Source: Zoogloea sp.
GTDB lineage: Bacteria; Pseudomonadota; Gammaproteobacteria; Burkholderiales; Rhodocyclaceae
DNA: 58,485 bases
NCBI RefSeq assembly: GCF_023150065.1
Contig: NZ_JAKLLN010000026.1
Span: 1 to 58,485, forward strand
Direction of reading: 5' to 3'
Shown: in pieces, positions 1 through 9,569 of the stretch
Numbering within the stretch: the stretch's first letter is position 1
Layout: every line of letters starts with the position of its first letter
The notes under the pieces: model-generated
Told to the model about the DNA's origin: nothing
Database searches by the model: none
What the model saw: only the letters and a program-made list of their open reading frames with translations
Position numbers and translations under genes: made by a program

Positions 1-741
1 AAGGAGCTGGCTGGCTCGAGCAACGAAGTGGCGGAGCAGGGTGGAGCGATGGTGGGCCGTGTGGTCGAGACGATGGGCTCGATCCAGGAGAGCGCGAAGA
101 AGATCGCCGACATCATCGGGGTGATCGACTCGATTGCCTTCCAGACGAACATCCTGGCGCTCAACGCGGCGGTGGAAGCGGCGCGTGCGGGCGAGCAGGG
201 TCGGGGTTTTGCGGTGGTGGCGAGCGAGGTTCGGAGCCTGGCGCAGCGCAGCGCGCAGGCGGCACGGGAGATCAAGGCACTGATCGCGGACAGCGTGGAC
301 AAGGTGGAAGACGGGGCCAAGCTGGTGAACGAGGCGGGCCAGACGATGGAGGAGGTGGTATCGAACTTCCAGAAACTGTCGTCGCTGGTGACGGAGATTG
401 CGGAGGCGAGCTCGGAGCAGAGCAGCGGGATCGAGCAGGTGACGCAGGCAGTGGGGCAGATGGACGAGGTGACGCAGCAGAATGCGGCTCTGGTCGAGGA
501 GGCCGCCGCCGCCGCAGAGAGCCTGGAAGATCAAGCCCGCAGCCTGGTGCGCTCGGTGGCCATGTTCCGGCTTCATGCCGGGAGTCCGCAAGCCGGGCAG
601 CCGGCCCCTGTTCCCGATAATGTCGCCCGCCTGCCCGAGCGTGCCCGTCCGGTAGCGCCCCGGGCGACTGCGGCCCCCCTTCCCAAGGTGCGCAGGGCGG
701 GTGGTGGAAGCGAGATCGACGATGAGTGGGAAGAGTTCTGA
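1..741 (+). CDS. Methyl-accepting chemotaxis protein, C-terminal fragment
   Basis: The reading frame is open from the first base, so the N-terminus (sensor and membrane segments) lies outside the window. About 246 codons remain. They contain the conserved cytoplasmic hairpin tip ([20 protein letters not shown], about fragment residues 48-67), which contacts CheA and CheW/CheV, followed by a long coiled-coil return helix rich in methylatable Glu/Gln pairs. A flexible Pro/Ala linker of about 60 residues ends in EWEEF. This fits the xWxxF pentapeptide that tethers the CheR methyltransferase and CheB in enterobacterial receptors. The neighbouring downstream gene is cheR, which fits. Certain as an MCP; its ligand cannot be inferred. 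Confidence 0.95.
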   Translation, partial: KELAGSSNEVAEQGGAMVGRVVETMGSIQESAKKIADIIGVIDSIAFQTNILALNAAVEAARAGEQGRGFAVVASEVRSLAQRSAQAAREIKALIADSVDKVEDGAKLVNEAGQTMEEVVSNFQKLSSLVTEIAEASSEQSSGIEQVTQAVGQMDEVTQQNAALVEEAAAAAESLEDQARSLVRSVAMFRLHAGSPQAGQPAPVPDNVARLPERARPVAPRATAAPLPKVRRAGGGSEIDDEWEEF

Positions 742-754
742 GAGAGGTTGAGCC

Positions 755-1699
755 ATGTCTGAGAAGCTGCCTCTCCGTTACCCCCGGGCTCCTGTTGGAT
801 CTTCGACGGGGAGCCGCCCGGGGCTCTCCTCCCCGCAAGTGGCCTCCACCCCTGTGCGCGCACCGTCCCTGCCGATGCCCGAGCGCGAGTTCGAGTTTTC
901 CAGCCGTGATTTCGAGCGCGTCCGGGAGCTGATCTACAAGCACGCCGGCATCTCGCTTTCGCCGATCAAGCAGGATATGGTCTATAGCCGGCTGGCCCGG
1001 CGTCTGCGGGCCCGTGGGGACCGGACTTTTGCCGAATATCTGGATCGCGCCCAGCGGGAGCCGGACGAGTGGGAGACTTTCGTCAATAGTCTGACCACCA
1101 ACCTGACCTCCTTCTTCCGGGAGGCACACCATTTCGACATCCTGGCCGAGCGCTTGAAGAAGCACGTATCGAGGACGCCGTTCCGCATCTGGTGCAGCGC
1201 CGCATCCACTGGCGAGGAGCCCTACAGTCTGGCCATCACCGCCTGCGAGGCGTTCAACTCCCTGACGCCACCGGTGCAGATCGTCGCTACCGACATCGAC
1301 ACCAACGTCCTGGCGACGGCGCAGAAGGGGGTGTATGGCATGGACCGGGTCGAGCGGCTCTCACGGGAGCGCATGCAGCGTTTCTTCCTGAAGGGTACGG
1401 GCAGTCAGGATGGGCAGGCCCGGGTCCGTCCGGAGTTGCAACGTCTGATCGAGTTCAAGCGCATCAATCTGCTGGACAAGAGCTGGGCGGTGCAGGGGCC
1501 GTTTGACGTCATGTTCTGCCGCAACGTGATGATCTACTTCGACAAGCCCACCCAGCACGCCATCCTGGAGCGCTTCGTCCCGCTGCTCAAGCCGGATGGC
1601 CTGCTCTTCGCGGGGCATTCAGAGAGCTTCCTGCATGCCGCCGACCTGTTCCGCTCCCTCGGGCGGACGGTTTACGAAAGGACGGTCCGTGCACGCTGA
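755..1699 (+). CDS. cheR: Chemotaxis protein methyltransferase CheR
   Basis: Uses S-adenosylmethionine to methylate glutamates of chemoreceptors during adaptation. The 314-residue protein has a 40-residue Pro/Ser-rich N-terminal extension, the helical CheR N-domain (about 45-110) and a Rossmann methyltransferase domain. Visible motifs are NLTSFFRE (116-123), the SAM-binding CSAASTGEEPYSLA stretch (147-160), and a late FCRNVMIYF segment typical of CheR. The ATG at 755 follows a purine-rich AGAGAGG. The gene sits 13 bases after the receptor and overlaps the cheD start, so it is probably translated as part of one transcript. Somewhat longer than the typical 270-290 residues because of the N-terminal extension. 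Confidence 0.96.
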   Translation: MSEKLPLRYPRAPVGSSTGSRPGLSSPQVASTPVRAPSLPMPEREFEFSSRDFERVRELIYKHAGISLSPIKQDMVYSRLARRLRARGDRTFAEYLDRAQREPDEWETFVNSLTTNLTSFFREAHHFDILAERLKKHVSRTPFRIWCSAASTGEEPYSLAITACEAFNSLTPPVQIVATDIDTNVLATAQKGVYGMDRVERLSRERMQRFFLKGTGSQDGQARVRPELQRLIEFKRINLLDKSWAVQGPFDVMFCRNVMIYFDKPTQHAILERFVPLLKPDGLLFAGHSESFLHAADLFRSLGRTVYERTVRAR

Positions 1700-2303
1700 A
1701 GCCGGCTATGTGGAGCACATGGCCACCAACCGCTACTTTGATCGCACTTTCGGGTGCGATGCGGTCAAGGTGCTTCCCGGAGAGTATTTCGTGACCACCT
1801 CCGATATCGTGCTGGTCACCGTGCTGGGTTCCTGTGTCACCGCCTGCGTTCGGGACCGGGACAAGGGCCTGGGAGGCATGAACCACTTCATGCTGCCGGA
1901 CAACGGTGGCGAGTTGGACGTGCTTTCTTCATCGGCTCGCTACGGTGCCTATGCCATGGAAGTGCTGCTCAACCACCTGCTCAAACTGGGTGCCCGACGC
2001 AGCAGTCTTGAGGCCAAGGTATTCGGGGGTGGAAGGGTGCTCGCCAGCCTCTCGCAGGCCCAGGTTGGTGAGAAGAACGTGGAGTTCGTGCTCGATTATC
2101 TGCAGACCGAACGCATACCCGTGGTGGCCCAGGATCTTCTCGACATTTATCCCCGGAAGGTCTATTTCTTTCCTGTCAGCGGGCGGGTGATGATGAAAAA
2201 GCTGGTTCGCGTGAAAAATGACACGCTTATTGCCCGTGAGCGCGAATATGAAGCCCGACTTCGACGCGACAATGTTCAGGGTGACGTTGAGCTATTTGGA
2301 TGA
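1689..2303 (+). CDS. cheD: Chemoreceptor glutamine deamidase CheD
   Basis: CheD deamidates specific glutamines of chemoreceptors to glutamates, creating methylation sites, and in some bacteria also serves CheC. With the GTG at 1689 the protein has 204 residues and carries the family signature LGSCVTACVRD, with the nucleophilic Cys at residue 49 and the catalytic His at 66 (GGMNHFMLP). GTG 1689 is preferred because GAAAGGA lies 8 bases upstream and the start overlaps the end of cheR; ATG at 1719 is the alternative and would remove 10 residues. An open frame extends further upstream inside cheR but looks like out-of-frame cheR sequence. Cotranscribed between cheR and cheB. Confidence 0.93.
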   Translation: MHAEAGYVEHMATNRYFDRTFGCDAVKVLPGEYFVTTSDIVLVTVLGSCVTACVRDRDKGLGGMNHFMLPDNGGELDVLSSSARYGAYAMEVLLNHLLKLGARRSSLEAKVFGGGRVLASLSQAQVGEKNVEFVLDYLQTERIPVVAQDLLDIYPRKVYFFPVSGRVMMKKLVRVKNDTLIAREREYEARLRRDNVQGDVELFG

Positions 2304-2337
2304 CGGGGCCTGGCTCCGTACGCAACTGGAATGAAGC

Positions 2338-3432
2338 ATGGTCATCAAGGTTCTCGTTATCGATGATTCTGCGCTGATGCGCAGTGTTTTGAGCGAAGTG
2401 ATCAACTCGGCGCCCGACCTCGAGGTGGTGGGCTCTGCACCCGATCCTATTGCTGCCCGGGAAATGATCAAGACCCTCAATCCGGACGTCCTGACCCTGG
2501 ATATCGAGATGCCAAAAATGGATGGTCTCGATTTTCTGGCGCGCTTGATGAGGCTCCGGCCGATGCCTGTCGTCATGATTTCAAGTCTGACCCGGCGTGG
2601 TTCGGAGGCTACCTTGCAGGCGCTCGAATTGGGTGCTGTCGATTTTGTTCCGAAACCCCGACTCGATTCGACTGCCGGCATCGAAGCGTATCGTGTAGAA
2701 ATTTGTGACAAGGTGCGGTGCGCTTTCGGTGCCCGGCCGAGGGTGCCGGTGGCGCCCCCGCCAAGCCCGAAACCCTTGCTGCGCGAGCCTCTCGGGCAGA
2801 TTGCCAGTGCGGCGGGGGGCGTCTCGGAACGTGCCCTGCATGAGCGTCTGGTGCTGATAGGCGCCTCCACCGGAGGCACCGAGGCGATCAAGGAAGTGCT
2901 ATGTTCCATGCCGGAACACATGCCTGCGATCCTGATGGTCCAGCATATGCCGGAGATGTTCACCGCATCTTTTGCAAAGCGTCTGGATGGTCTTTGCCGT
3001 TTGCGGGTGAAAGAGGCCGAGCATGGCGAGCGCGTGGTGCCTGGCACCGCCTACCTCGCTCCCGGGCATTCCCACCTGTCTGTGCGGCGCGTGGCCGGGG
3101 GTTACCAATGTGAGCTTGCCCAGTCGGAGCCGGTGAATCGGCATCGGCCGGCGGTGGATGTGCTCTTCCAGTCGGCGGCGACGCAAGTGGGCGCCAACGG
3201 CGTGGGTGTCATCCTGACGGGAATGGGCAAGGATGGAGCCCAGGGTTTGCTGGCCATGCGTCAGGCCGGTGCATGGACGATCGGCCAGGACCAGGAGTCC
3301 TGCGTGGTGTATGGCATGCCGCGTGAAGCGGCGGCCATCGGAGCCCTTGATGAAGTGGCGCCTCTCCGGGAGGTCGGTTTACGCGTGCTGAATCGCCTGC
3401 GCATGACGGATAAGCGGGGCATCAAGGCATAG
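2338..3432 (+). CDS. cheB: Protein-glutamate methylesterase CheB
   Basis: CheA-activated esterase and amidase that removes methyl groups from chemoreceptors, giving the negative feedback of adaptation. The 364 residues show an N-terminal receiver domain (acid pair at 9-10, phosphoacceptor Asp55 in [10 protein letters not shown], Lys106 in VPKP), a linker at about 130-165 and a C-terminal esterase domain. The catalytic triad is visible: Ser177 in IGASTGG, His203 in VQHMPE and Asp299 in GMGKDG. The spacing to cheD is 34 bases with no terminator. Everything expected for activity is present. Confidence 0.97.
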   Translation: MVIKVLVIDDSALMRSVLSEVINSAPDLEVVGSAPDPIAAREMIKTLNPDVLTLDIEMPKMDGLDFLARLMRLRPMPVVMISSLTRRGSEATLQALELGAVDFVPKPRLDSTAGIEAYRVEICDKVRCAFGARPRVPVAPPPSPKPLLREPLGQIASAAGGVSERALHERLVLIGASTGGTEAIKEVLCSMPEHMPAILMVQHMPEMFTASFAKRLDGLCRLRVKEAEHGERVVPGTAYLAPGHSHLSVRRVAGGYQCELAQSEPVNRHRPAVDVLFQSAATQVGANGVGVILTGMGKDGAQGLLAMRQAGAWTIGQDQESCVVYGMPREAAAIGALDEVAPLREVGLRVLNRLRMTDKRGIKA

Positions 3433-3504
3433 AGGTTGTGGGGGCAGCGGCCGGTCGGTTCCGGCAGAGTCGCAAGAGTCAGTGAAAAAATAGAGGCAAC
3501 AGAA

Positions 3505-3810
3505 ATGGATACCAGCGTCAGCACCCAGCAGAGTCAGGCCAGGATTCAGCTCTCCGGACGATTTGATTTCAACTCCCATCGTGAATTTCGCGATGCCGTC
3601 GACCGCGCCCTGGGCAGTCCGGGAACCACCGAGGTGGCCGTGGATCTCGGTAACGTGGCCTATCTGGACAGCTCGGCCCTCGGCATGCTGCTGATGCTGC
3701 GGGACAAGGCCAAAAGCTCCGGCAAGACGGTTTGTCTGGCCAATGCCAAGGGCAGCGTCCGGCAGGTTCTCGACATCGCCAACTTCGGCAAGCTGTTCCC
3801 GATCGTCTGA
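3505..3810 (+). CDS. STAS-domain anti-sigma factor antagonist (HsbA-like)
   Basis: A single STAS domain of 101 residues. The conserved loop YLDSSALG is present; by analogy with SpoIIAA the first serine (Ser56) would be the phosphorylation site. The start at ATG 3505 is chosen because it gives a normal STAS length; the open frame upstream reads through the cheB-STAS gap. The downstream phosphatase/kinase gene begins 3 bases after this stop codon, so the two are translationally linked. In Pseudomonas aeruginosa an STAS protein in the same arrangement (HsbA) switches partners between the anti-sigma factor FlgM and a diguanylate cyclase. That role is inferred here from domain architecture and the nearby flgM. 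Confidence 0.88.
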   Translation: MDTSVSTQQSQARIQLSGRFDFNSHREFRDAVDRALGSPGTTEVAVDLGNVAYLDSSALGMLLMLRDKAKSSGKTVCLANAKGSVRQVLDIANFGKLFPIV

Positions 3811-3812
3811 CG

Positions 3813-5549
3813 GTGGCGGAGCACGACGCCGAATCCCTCTTCATCCTCGTAGTTGATGACAATCCCGACGATCTCTACCTGATTCGTCGGGATCTCGTGG
3901 CATTGGGGCATCGTGTCGCCGGTGTCAGCACTGCAGCCGAGGCCCTCGATCACATTGCCGAGGCCTATCCGGACGTCCTCATGACGGACGTCGGCCTGCC
4001 TGGCATGGACGGTATCGAGCTGCTCAAGACGGTGCGGGCCCGCACGGGGGGTAGCTGGATCCCGAGTCTGGTCTTTACCGGCAGCCTTGATGAGGCGACG
4101 CAGATGCGTGCCCTGGAGGCCGGGGCGGATGCCTATCTGTGCAAGCCCGCATCCCGCGAGATGCTGCACGCCAAGCTGGGGGTGATCCTCCGCTTGAAGG
4201 CCATGCAGCGTCAGGCCGAAGCCCGTAACCGCGAACTGGCCCGCTACCGCAGTCTGCAGGAAGAGGAGCAGCGCCTGGCGCGCTTCGTGATGGAGCGCCT
4301 GATCAACCGGGAGGCGTTGGGCGACCCGGCGGTGTCTCACTGGATCGCGTCCGCCGCGGAGTTCAGCGGTGATCTCATCGCCGCGGCCCGGACCCCGGGC
4401 AACGTGCTCCACGTGCTGCTGGCCGATGGCGCAGGGCACGGCCTGGCCGCATCGCTCAACGTGCTTCCCGTGACCGCACCGTTCTACCGCATGACCGAGC
4501 GTGGCTTCGGCATTGATGCCATTGCCCGGGAGATCAACAGCAAGGTGCGGGCATTGCTGCCGGTGGACCGTTTCATCGCGGCCACTCTCGTTGCCGTGAA
4601 CTTTCGCGAGCGCTACGTGACGGTCTGGAACGGTGGCAATCCCGGGCCGTTGCTGGTCCGGCCGGATGGCGGGGTGCGCCTGCATTTCAACCGGCATCAC
4701 TTCCCCCTCGGCGTCGTTGACGATGATGAATTCGACGGCACCGTGGATGCCCACGTCGTCAATCCCCACGACCATCTGCTGCTGTTTTCCGATGGGCTGA
4801 TCGAGCTTGAGGATGCTGCGGGTCAGGCTCTGGGGGTGGATGGACTGGGTGTGGCGCTGAACGGCCTTCACGCCGGGCTGCGCCTGCCCCGGCTCACCGA
4901 GATCGTGCAGGACCTGACGGGTGGCAGTCCGCCGCGGGATGACATCTCGATTGCCCAGATCGCCCTGACCGATACGCCTCAACCGGTGCCTGCGGTGAGC
5001 TCCGGAGAGCTTCCGGCGGCGCCGACGGCCAGTGACTGGCGCTTTGTTTTGCGCCTGGGGGCTGCGGATCTCAAGCGTCTTGACGCCGTGCCCCTGGTGC
5101 TCGGTGCGATAGAGCAGTTCGAAGGCGTGCGGCCGTTCGCCGGGCGTCTGTTTCTGGTGCTTTCCGAACTCTTCAACAACGCCCTCGATCACGGTCTCTT
5201 GCGTCTGCCCTCATCCCTCAAGGCTGGCGTGGAAGGGATGGATGTGTTTCTCGACGAGCGGAGTCGCCGTCTTGCGCGGCTTGAAATGGGCGCGGTGGAA
5301 TTCGAGCTTTCCCTGCGCCAGGGGGATGGCCAGCCGCCCGTTCTGCACATCAGCTGCGCCGATACGGGCCCGGGATTCGACCACGAGGAGCAGATCCGTT
5401 CGGCGGGTCTGGAGCCGACGGGTGAGGACATCCTGAAGGGCCATGGCCGTGGCATTCCGCTCCTGCTCCGGGTGTGCGAGGAGGTCCGCTACAGCGGGGT
5501 CGGCAACCGCGTGGACGTCCTCTTCCGCCTCGCCGAGCGAACGTCATAA
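3813..5549 (+). CDS. Receiver-PP2C phosphatase-HATPase fusion (HsbR-like)
   Basis: A 578-residue three-domain regulator. The receiver domain (1-125) has an acid pair at 15-16, Asp59 and Lys111. After a coiled coil (130-160) comes a PP2C/SpoIIE-type phosphatase (about 175-388) with metal ligands in SGDL (185-188) and DGAGHG (205-210) and a PRDDISI end motif. The C-terminal RsbW-like ATPase (about 410-575) has an N-box [10 protein letters not shown] (452-461), DTGPGF (517-522) and a GHGRGIPL lid (543-550). Both opposing activities on an STAS serine therefore look intact. GTG 3813 is the likely start, 3 bases after the STAS stop. The same architecture occurs in Pseudomonas HsbR, where the phosphorylated receiver selects phosphatase over kinase. 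Confidence 0.9.
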   Translation: MAEHDAESLFILVVDDNPDDLYLIRRDLVALGHRVAGVSTAAEALDHIAEAYPDVLMTDVGLPGMDGIELLKTVRARTGGSWIPSLVFTGSLDEATQMRALEAGADAYLCKPASREMLHAKLGVILRLKAMQRQAEARNRELARYRSLQEEEQRLARFVMERLINREALGDPAVSHWIASAAEFSGDLIAAARTPGNVLHVLLADGAGHGLAASLNVLPVTAPFYRMTERGFGIDAIAREINSKVRALLPVDRFIAATLVAVNFRERYVTVWNGGNPGPLLVRPDGGVRLHFNRHHFPLGVVDDDEFDGTVDAHVVNPHDHLLLFSDGLIELEDAAGQALGVDGLGVALNGLHAGLRLPRLTEIVQDLTGGSPPRDDISIAQIALTDTPQPVPAVSSGELPAAPTASDWRFVLRLGAADLKRLDAVPLVLGAIEQFEGVRPFAGRLFLVLSELFNNALDHGLLRLPSSLKAGVEGMDVFLDERSRRLARLEMGAVEFELSLRQGDGQPPVLHISCADTGPGFDHEEQIRSAGLEPTGEDILKGHGRGIPLLLRVCEEVRYSGVGNRVDVLFRLAERTS

Positions 5550-5580
5550 AGGCGCGAAACAGCGCCTTTTGAGTCTTTTT
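5548..5580 (+). terminator. Rho-independent terminator after the HsbR-like gene
   Basis: A perfect 8-bp stem AAAGGCGC/GCGCCTTT (5548-5555 and 5562-5569) with a 6-base loop is followed by T-rich sequence. The stem begins on the stop codon itself. It separates the receptor-cheRDB-partner-switch operon from the next chemoreceptor, which has its own promoter. Confidence 0.75.
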
Positions 5581-5587
5581 CGGGTCC

Positions 5588-5614
5588 TCAAGTTAGGCCG
5601 GACTGCGCCGATAA
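5588..5614 (+). promoter_or_regulatory. Sigma-28 (FliA) promoter for the second chemoreceptor
   Basis: TCAAGTTA, 11 bases, then GCCGATAA. The -10 element is a perfect match and the -35 element is 6/8 to the enterobacterial FliA consensus (TAAAGTTT-N11-GCCGATAA), with exact spacing. It lies directly behind a terminator and 134 bases upstream of the chemoreceptor start. fliA is encoded in this window. Confidence 0.85.
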
Positions 5615-5748
5615 ACGCCTCGAAGCCTTTGATGCCCGCGCTGTGCGGGTGCAAGGACGAGGTGTCGGCGATTGCTTTGCCGCCGATTCCGGGGGGCGGG
5701 TCCACGGCTCGCTTTCCTTCTCTTGACGAGCGGGGATCGCCGAACATC

Positions 5749-7428
5749 ATGCAAGTTTCCATTGTCTCCATTCTGGCCGGCCTGGTTGCCGGAGGCGGCG
5801 CCCTCGGCGCAGGCGTGGCGTTCGGCCTCTCCCTGTCCGCGGGCTTCGTCGGTGTCTGCGTGGCCCTCGGGGTGACGGTCGGCGTCATTCTGCTGGTGTC
5901 GGTCCGGGTGCTGTTCATCCATCCCCTGACCGAGTTGCGTGACACCATCCGGGCCATGCACAAGGACGGTGACCTGTCCCGCCGTGTGGCGGTGTCCTCC
6001 GGGCAGGTGGGCGAGGTCGAGTCGGTCTTCAACGAGTTGATCAGCAGCTTTCAGGGCATCGTCGGCAAGGTGATCTTCGACGCCCAGCGGGTGCACGAGG
6101 CAGCGGATCTGCTGTCGGGGCATGCCGGGCGCGTTGCGGAAGGGTCAAGCAGCCAGCAGGGTGCAGCAGAGAGCATGGTGCTGGCCATCGAACAGATGAC
6201 GACCGGAGTCGGCGCTGTCGCCGAACATGCCAGCCAGACCGCAACCAATGCCCAGGTGGCGCGGGAGTTGTCCGTCAAGGGCGCGGAGGTTGTCACCAGC
6301 GCCTCCCGGGAGATCGAGCAGATTGCCCGCTCGGTGGAGGACTCGGCAAAAGTCATCTCTGCGCTTGGCGAGCGTTCAGAGGCCATCAGCGGCATTGTCA
6401 AGGTGATTCGCGAGATTGCGGATCAGACCAATCTGCTTGCCCTCAATGCGGCGATCGAAGCCGCCCGGGCGGGCGAGCAGGGGCGCGGCTTTGCCGTGGT
6501 GGCCGACGAGGTGCGCAAGCTGGCGGAGCGGACCTCCACCGCCACAACCGAGATTGGCACCATGATTGCGGCCATTCAGACGGAGACCCGCAGCGCCATT
6601 GCGTCCATCGATGCCGGTAGCTCCCAGGCTCACGCAGGTGCCGAACTGGCCCAGAAGGCGGCCGGATCGCTCCAGCAGATCAACGACGGTGCGCGCCAGA
6701 CCATGGAGAAGGTGGACGCCATTGCCGCGGCCATCAATGCTCATAGCCGCGAGGCTGACCAGATCGTGGGGCATGTGCGGCAGATCATGGACATGGTGGG
6801 GCGCAACTCGGCCGGTGCCCGGGAGACCCTGGACGAAGCCACCAGCCTGAGCGGGCTGGCCATGAACCTCAAGGAGATCAGCCGGGTCTTCAAGCTGGGG
6901 GCCGCCGGCGAGCAGGCCATGCTGGTGCACAAGAAGATGCCGGACATCGTGCGGGATGGGGCCCGCCAGATGGGCATGCTCCTTGAGCAGGCCGTGGCCA
7001 GCGGACAGGTCAGCGAGGCGGATCTGTTTGATGACGCCTACAAACCGATTGCCAACACTCGACCGCAGAAATACAGCACCCGTTTCGACAGCCTGACCGA
7101 CCGCCTCTTCCCCATCCTGCAGGAGCGTCTGCTCGACGGGAATCAGGAGGTCGTCTATGCCATCGGGACGGATCGCAACGGCTATGTGCCCACCCACAAC
7201 AAACGTTTCTCCCTGCAACTGACGGGTGATTACGAGAAGGATTTCGTCGGTAATCGCAGCAAGCGGGTCTTCGACGACCCGGTCGGAAAACAGTGCGGCA
7301 AGCATGAAATGCCCTTCCTGATTCAAACCTATCGCCGCGATACCGGCGAGATCATGCACGACATCTCGGCCCCTGTTTACGTCAATGGCCGCCATTGGGG
7401 CGGCTTCCGGATCGGCTACAGGGCCTGA
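5749..7428 (+). CDS. Methyl-accepting chemotaxis protein with C-terminal cytoplasmic sensor-like domain
   Basis: A 559-residue receptor. Two hydrophobic segments (about 4-27 and 31-57) are joined by only a few residues, so there is almost no periplasmic domain. A HAMP-like region follows (58-105), then the signalling domain with its conserved tip (223-262). After that comes a further domain of about 165 residues (395-559) containing [12 protein letters not shown] (473-484), NRSKRVFDD (502-510) and [11 protein letters not shown] (547-557). Related C-terminal domains occur in other proteobacterial MCPs and resemble Cache/PAS folds, so sensing is probably cytoplasmic. There is no xWxxF tail. ATG 5749 is preferred over an upstream open frame that runs through the terminator and promoter. 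Confidence 0.93.
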   Translation: MQVSIVSILAGLVAGGGALGAGVAFGLSLSAGFVGVCVALGVTVGVILLVSVRVLFIHPLTELRDTIRAMHKDGDLSRRVAVSSGQVGEVESVFNELISSFQGIVGKVIFDAQRVHEAADLLSGHAGRVAEGSSSQQGAAESMVLAIEQMTTGVGAVAEHASQTATNAQVARELSVKGAEVVTSASREIEQIARSVEDSAKVISALGERSEAISGIVKVIREIADQTNLLALNAAIEAARAGEQGRGFAVVADEVRKLAERTSTATTEIGTMIAAIQTETRSAIASIDAGSSQAHAGAELAQKAAGSLQQINDGARQTMEKVDAIAAAINAHSREADQIVGHVRQIMDMVGRNSAGARETLDEATSLSGLAMNLKEISRVFKLGAAGEQAMLVHKKMPDIVRDGARQMGMLLEQAVASGQVSEADLFDDAYKPIANTRPQKYSTRFDSLTDRLFPILQERLLDGNQEVVYAIGTDRNGYVPTHNKRFSLQLTGDYEKDFVGNRSKRVFDDPVGKQCGKHEMPFLIQTYRRDTGEIMHDISAPVYVNGRHWGGFRIGYRA

Positions 7429-7464
7429 TCCGCCTCTCTTTTCCCCGCTTCAGTGAGTGTGTTC

Positions 7465-7491
7465 GGCCCGCCTTCCTGCGGGCCGTTTTTT
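7465..7491 (+). terminator. Rho-independent terminator after the second chemoreceptor
   Basis: A 7-bp GC stem GGCCCGC/GCGGGCC around the loop CTTCCT is followed by GTTTTTT. It lies 37 bases after the chemoreceptor stop and just before the promoter of the cheV operon. Confidence 0.88.
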
Positions 7492-7527
7492 CTTGTGCAG
7501 GCCGCGCGCCATCTGGCCCCGGAAGCC

Positions 7528-7554
7528 TCAAGATTGTTTGCCCCCCGCCGATAT
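7528..7554 (+). promoter_or_regulatory. Sigma-28 (FliA) promoter for the cheV-cheA operon
   Basis: TCAAGATT, 11 bases, then GCCGATAT: 7/8 in the -10 element and 6/8 in the -35 element against the FliA consensus, with exact spacing. It lies between a terminator and the first cheV, 59 bases upstream of the start codon. It has nearly the same -35 sequence as the promoter at 5588, which supports both. Confidence 0.82.
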
Positions 7555-7613
7555 TGCTTCCAGATCGGAGCCTGCGCCATCGGGTCGGCAGGGGTCTGAG
7601 ACGGAGATTGAGC

Positions 7614-8585
7614 ATGTCCGAACTTCTCAAGAACATTGACGCGCGCACCAGGCTGGCCGGCACCAACAAGCTTGAAATCCTGCTGTTCACCCTGGGCCTG
7701 GACCCGCGCACCGGACGACGTGAGACCTTCGGGATCAACGTCTTCAAGGTCCGCGAGGTGATGCGTACGCCACCCATCACGGCGGCGCCCGAAATGCCTT
7801 CGTCCGTGGAAGGGATGGTCAGCCTGCGGGGCGTTCTCGTTCCCGTCGTCGACCTGGCCAAGTACGCGGGGATGGGGTCCGACAGCCCCCGCGAGATCAT
7901 GATCGTCACCGAATACAACGGTCACACCCAGGGCTTCCTGGTCGAAGCCGTGGACACCATCCTGCGTCTGGACTGGTCGCAGATGCGCGTGCCGCCCGAC
8001 ATGCTGACGGCCAACCTGGGCGGTCTGGTGACCGCCGTCACCGAGCTGCCCGGGCCCAAGCTGGTGATGCTTCTCGATGTCGAGAAAGTGTTGTCCGAGA
8101 CAACCCGCTACGACGACGAATTCCTGTTCAAGGGCATCGAGCCGATCGAGGCGGAAGAGCCGATCACCGTGTATTTTGCCGATGATTCCTCCGTTGCCCG
8201 CAAGCAGATCGAGCGCACTCTGGACGTGCTGGGTGTGCGCTACGTCGGAACGGTCAATGGCCGTGCGGCCTGGGATGAGCTCGAGAAGCTGGCTTCCTAT
8301 GCCGCCGCTTCGGGCCGCAAGGTCAAGGATCTGGTGGCATTGATTCTCACCGATGTGGAAATGCCCGAGATGGACGGCTATATCCTCACCAAGAAGGTCA
8401 AGTCCGACCCGCGCTTTGAAGGCGTGCCGGTGATCATGCATTCATCCCTGTCAGGCATGTCCAACCAGCAACTCGGTCGCTCTGTCGGTGTCGATGAATA
8501 CGTCGCCAAGTTCGAACCCCAGCGCCTTGCCGAAGTGTTGCGCCGCCTGATCACCCAGCGCGCCAACCTGACCAAGACCGCCTGA
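7614..8585 (+). CDS. cheV: Chemotaxis coupling protein CheV (first copy)
   Basis: 323 residues with an N-terminal CheW-like coupling domain (about 15-165) and a C-terminal receiver domain (about 183-320). The receiver has the acid pair at 190-191 and the phosphoacceptor Asp247 in LTDVEMPEMDGY. CheV proteins link receptors to CheA and use receiver phosphorylation for adaptation. ATG 7614 follows GGAGATTGAGC; the longer open frame upstream reads through the promoter. A close paralogue follows 15 bases downstream; both share NVFKVREV and the receiver layout, consistent with tandem duplication. First gene of the operon running to cheA. Confidence 0.94.
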   Translation: MSELLKNIDARTRLAGTNKLEILLFTLGLDPRTGRRETFGINVFKVREVMRTPPITAAPEMPSSVEGMVSLRGVLVPVVDLAKYAGMGSDSPREIMIVTEYNGHTQGFLVEAVDTILRLDWSQMRVPPDMLTANLGGLVTAVTELPGPKLVMLLDVEKVLSETTRYDDEFLFKGIEPIEAEEPITVYFADDSSVARKQIERTLDVLGVRYVGTVNGRAAWDELEKLASYAAASGRKVKDLVALILTDVEMPEMDGYILTKKVKSDPRFEGVPVIMHSSLSGMSNQQLGRSVGVDEYVAKFEPQRLAEVLRRLITQRANLTKTA

Positions 8586-8600
8586 ACGCAGAGGAGCATC

Positions 8601-9554
8601 ATGAACATGGATCGTGTCGATCGTGGGCTGCTCGAAGCTGTCGATGCCCGCACCAAACTGGCCGGTTCGAACCGCATGGAGATCCTGCTGTTCTCGCTGG
8701 GTACCCAGGAGATCTTCGGCATCAATGTCTTCAAGGTTCGCGAGGTGTCGCGCACACCCTTCATCACCAAGGCGCCCAACATGCCGGCTGGCGTGGAGGG
8801 GCTGATCTCGCTGCGTGGCAACGTGATTCCGGTGCTGGCCCTGGCCAAGGTCATGGGAATTTCCGCGTCGGATGATCCGCTGGGCGGCTCAATGATGGTG
8901 ACCGAATACAGCAAGCGCACACTGGGCTTCCTGGTGCACGAGGTGGATCGCATCATCCGCGTCGAGTGGGACAAGGTCCGGGCGCCGGACAACGTCACCT
9001 CCGGTGGGCATCACTTCATCACGGCCATCACCGAGTTGCAGGATGGCAAGCTCGTCTCCATTCTGGATGTGGAGACCATCCTGGCCAGCACCTTTGGTGA
9101 GGCAGTGGTGGGGCAGATCCATCCCCTGGAGGGCGGGCAGGACGTCAACCTCTTCTTTGTGGATGATTCGGCGGTGGCCCGCAAGAAAATCGCGGAGACC
9201 CTGGACAAGCTCGGCGTGCGCCACAAGCATGCCCTGAACGGACTCGAGGCCTGGACCCGTCTGGAGGGCATGGCCAATCATGCCCAGCAGCGAGGCGTGA
9301 GCCTGCGCGACGAACTCAACCTTATTCTGGTGGACGCAGAGATGCCCGAGATGGACGGCTATGTGCTCACCCGCAACATCAAGGCGGACAGCCGTTTTGA
9401 AGGCATTCCGGTCGTCATGCACTCATCCCTGTCGTCCGAGGCCAACCGGGCCATGGGCAAGAGTGTTGGCGTCGATTCCTATGTCGCAAAGTTTGACGCC
9501 GACGTTCTGGCAGACACCCTGCGCCCCCTCCTGATGCGTGCATACCGGGATTGA
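8601..9554 (+). CDS. cheV: Chemotaxis coupling protein CheV (second copy)
   Basis: 317 residues, same architecture as the gene before it: CheW-like domain (about 20-165) and receiver (about 180-315) with FFVDDS (185-190) and Asp245 in LVDAEMPEMDGY. It differs in an N-terminal extension and in lacking the short insertion near residue 30 of the first copy. The two copies probably serve different receptors or adaptation states. A GAGGAGC ribosome site precedes ATG 8601. No stand-alone cheW is seen in the window, so these two genes may provide the coupling function for this CheA unless cheW is elsewhere. Confidence 0.94.
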   Translation: MNMDRVDRGLLEAVDARTKLAGSNRMEILLFSLGTQEIFGINVFKVREVSRTPFITKAPNMPAGVEGLISLRGNVIPVLALAKVMGISASDDPLGGSMMVTEYSKRTLGFLVHEVDRIIRVEWDKVRAPDNVTSGGHHFITAITELQDGKLVSILDVETILASTFGEAVVGQIHPLEGGQDVNLFFVDDSAVARKKIAETLDKLGVRHKHALNGLEAWTRLEGMANHAQQRGVSLRDELNLILVDAEMPEMDGYVLTRNIKADSRFEGIPVVMHSSLSSEANRAMGKSVGVDSYVAKFDADVLADTLRPLLMRAYRD

Positions 9555-9569
9555 ACGGAGATCAACAAC

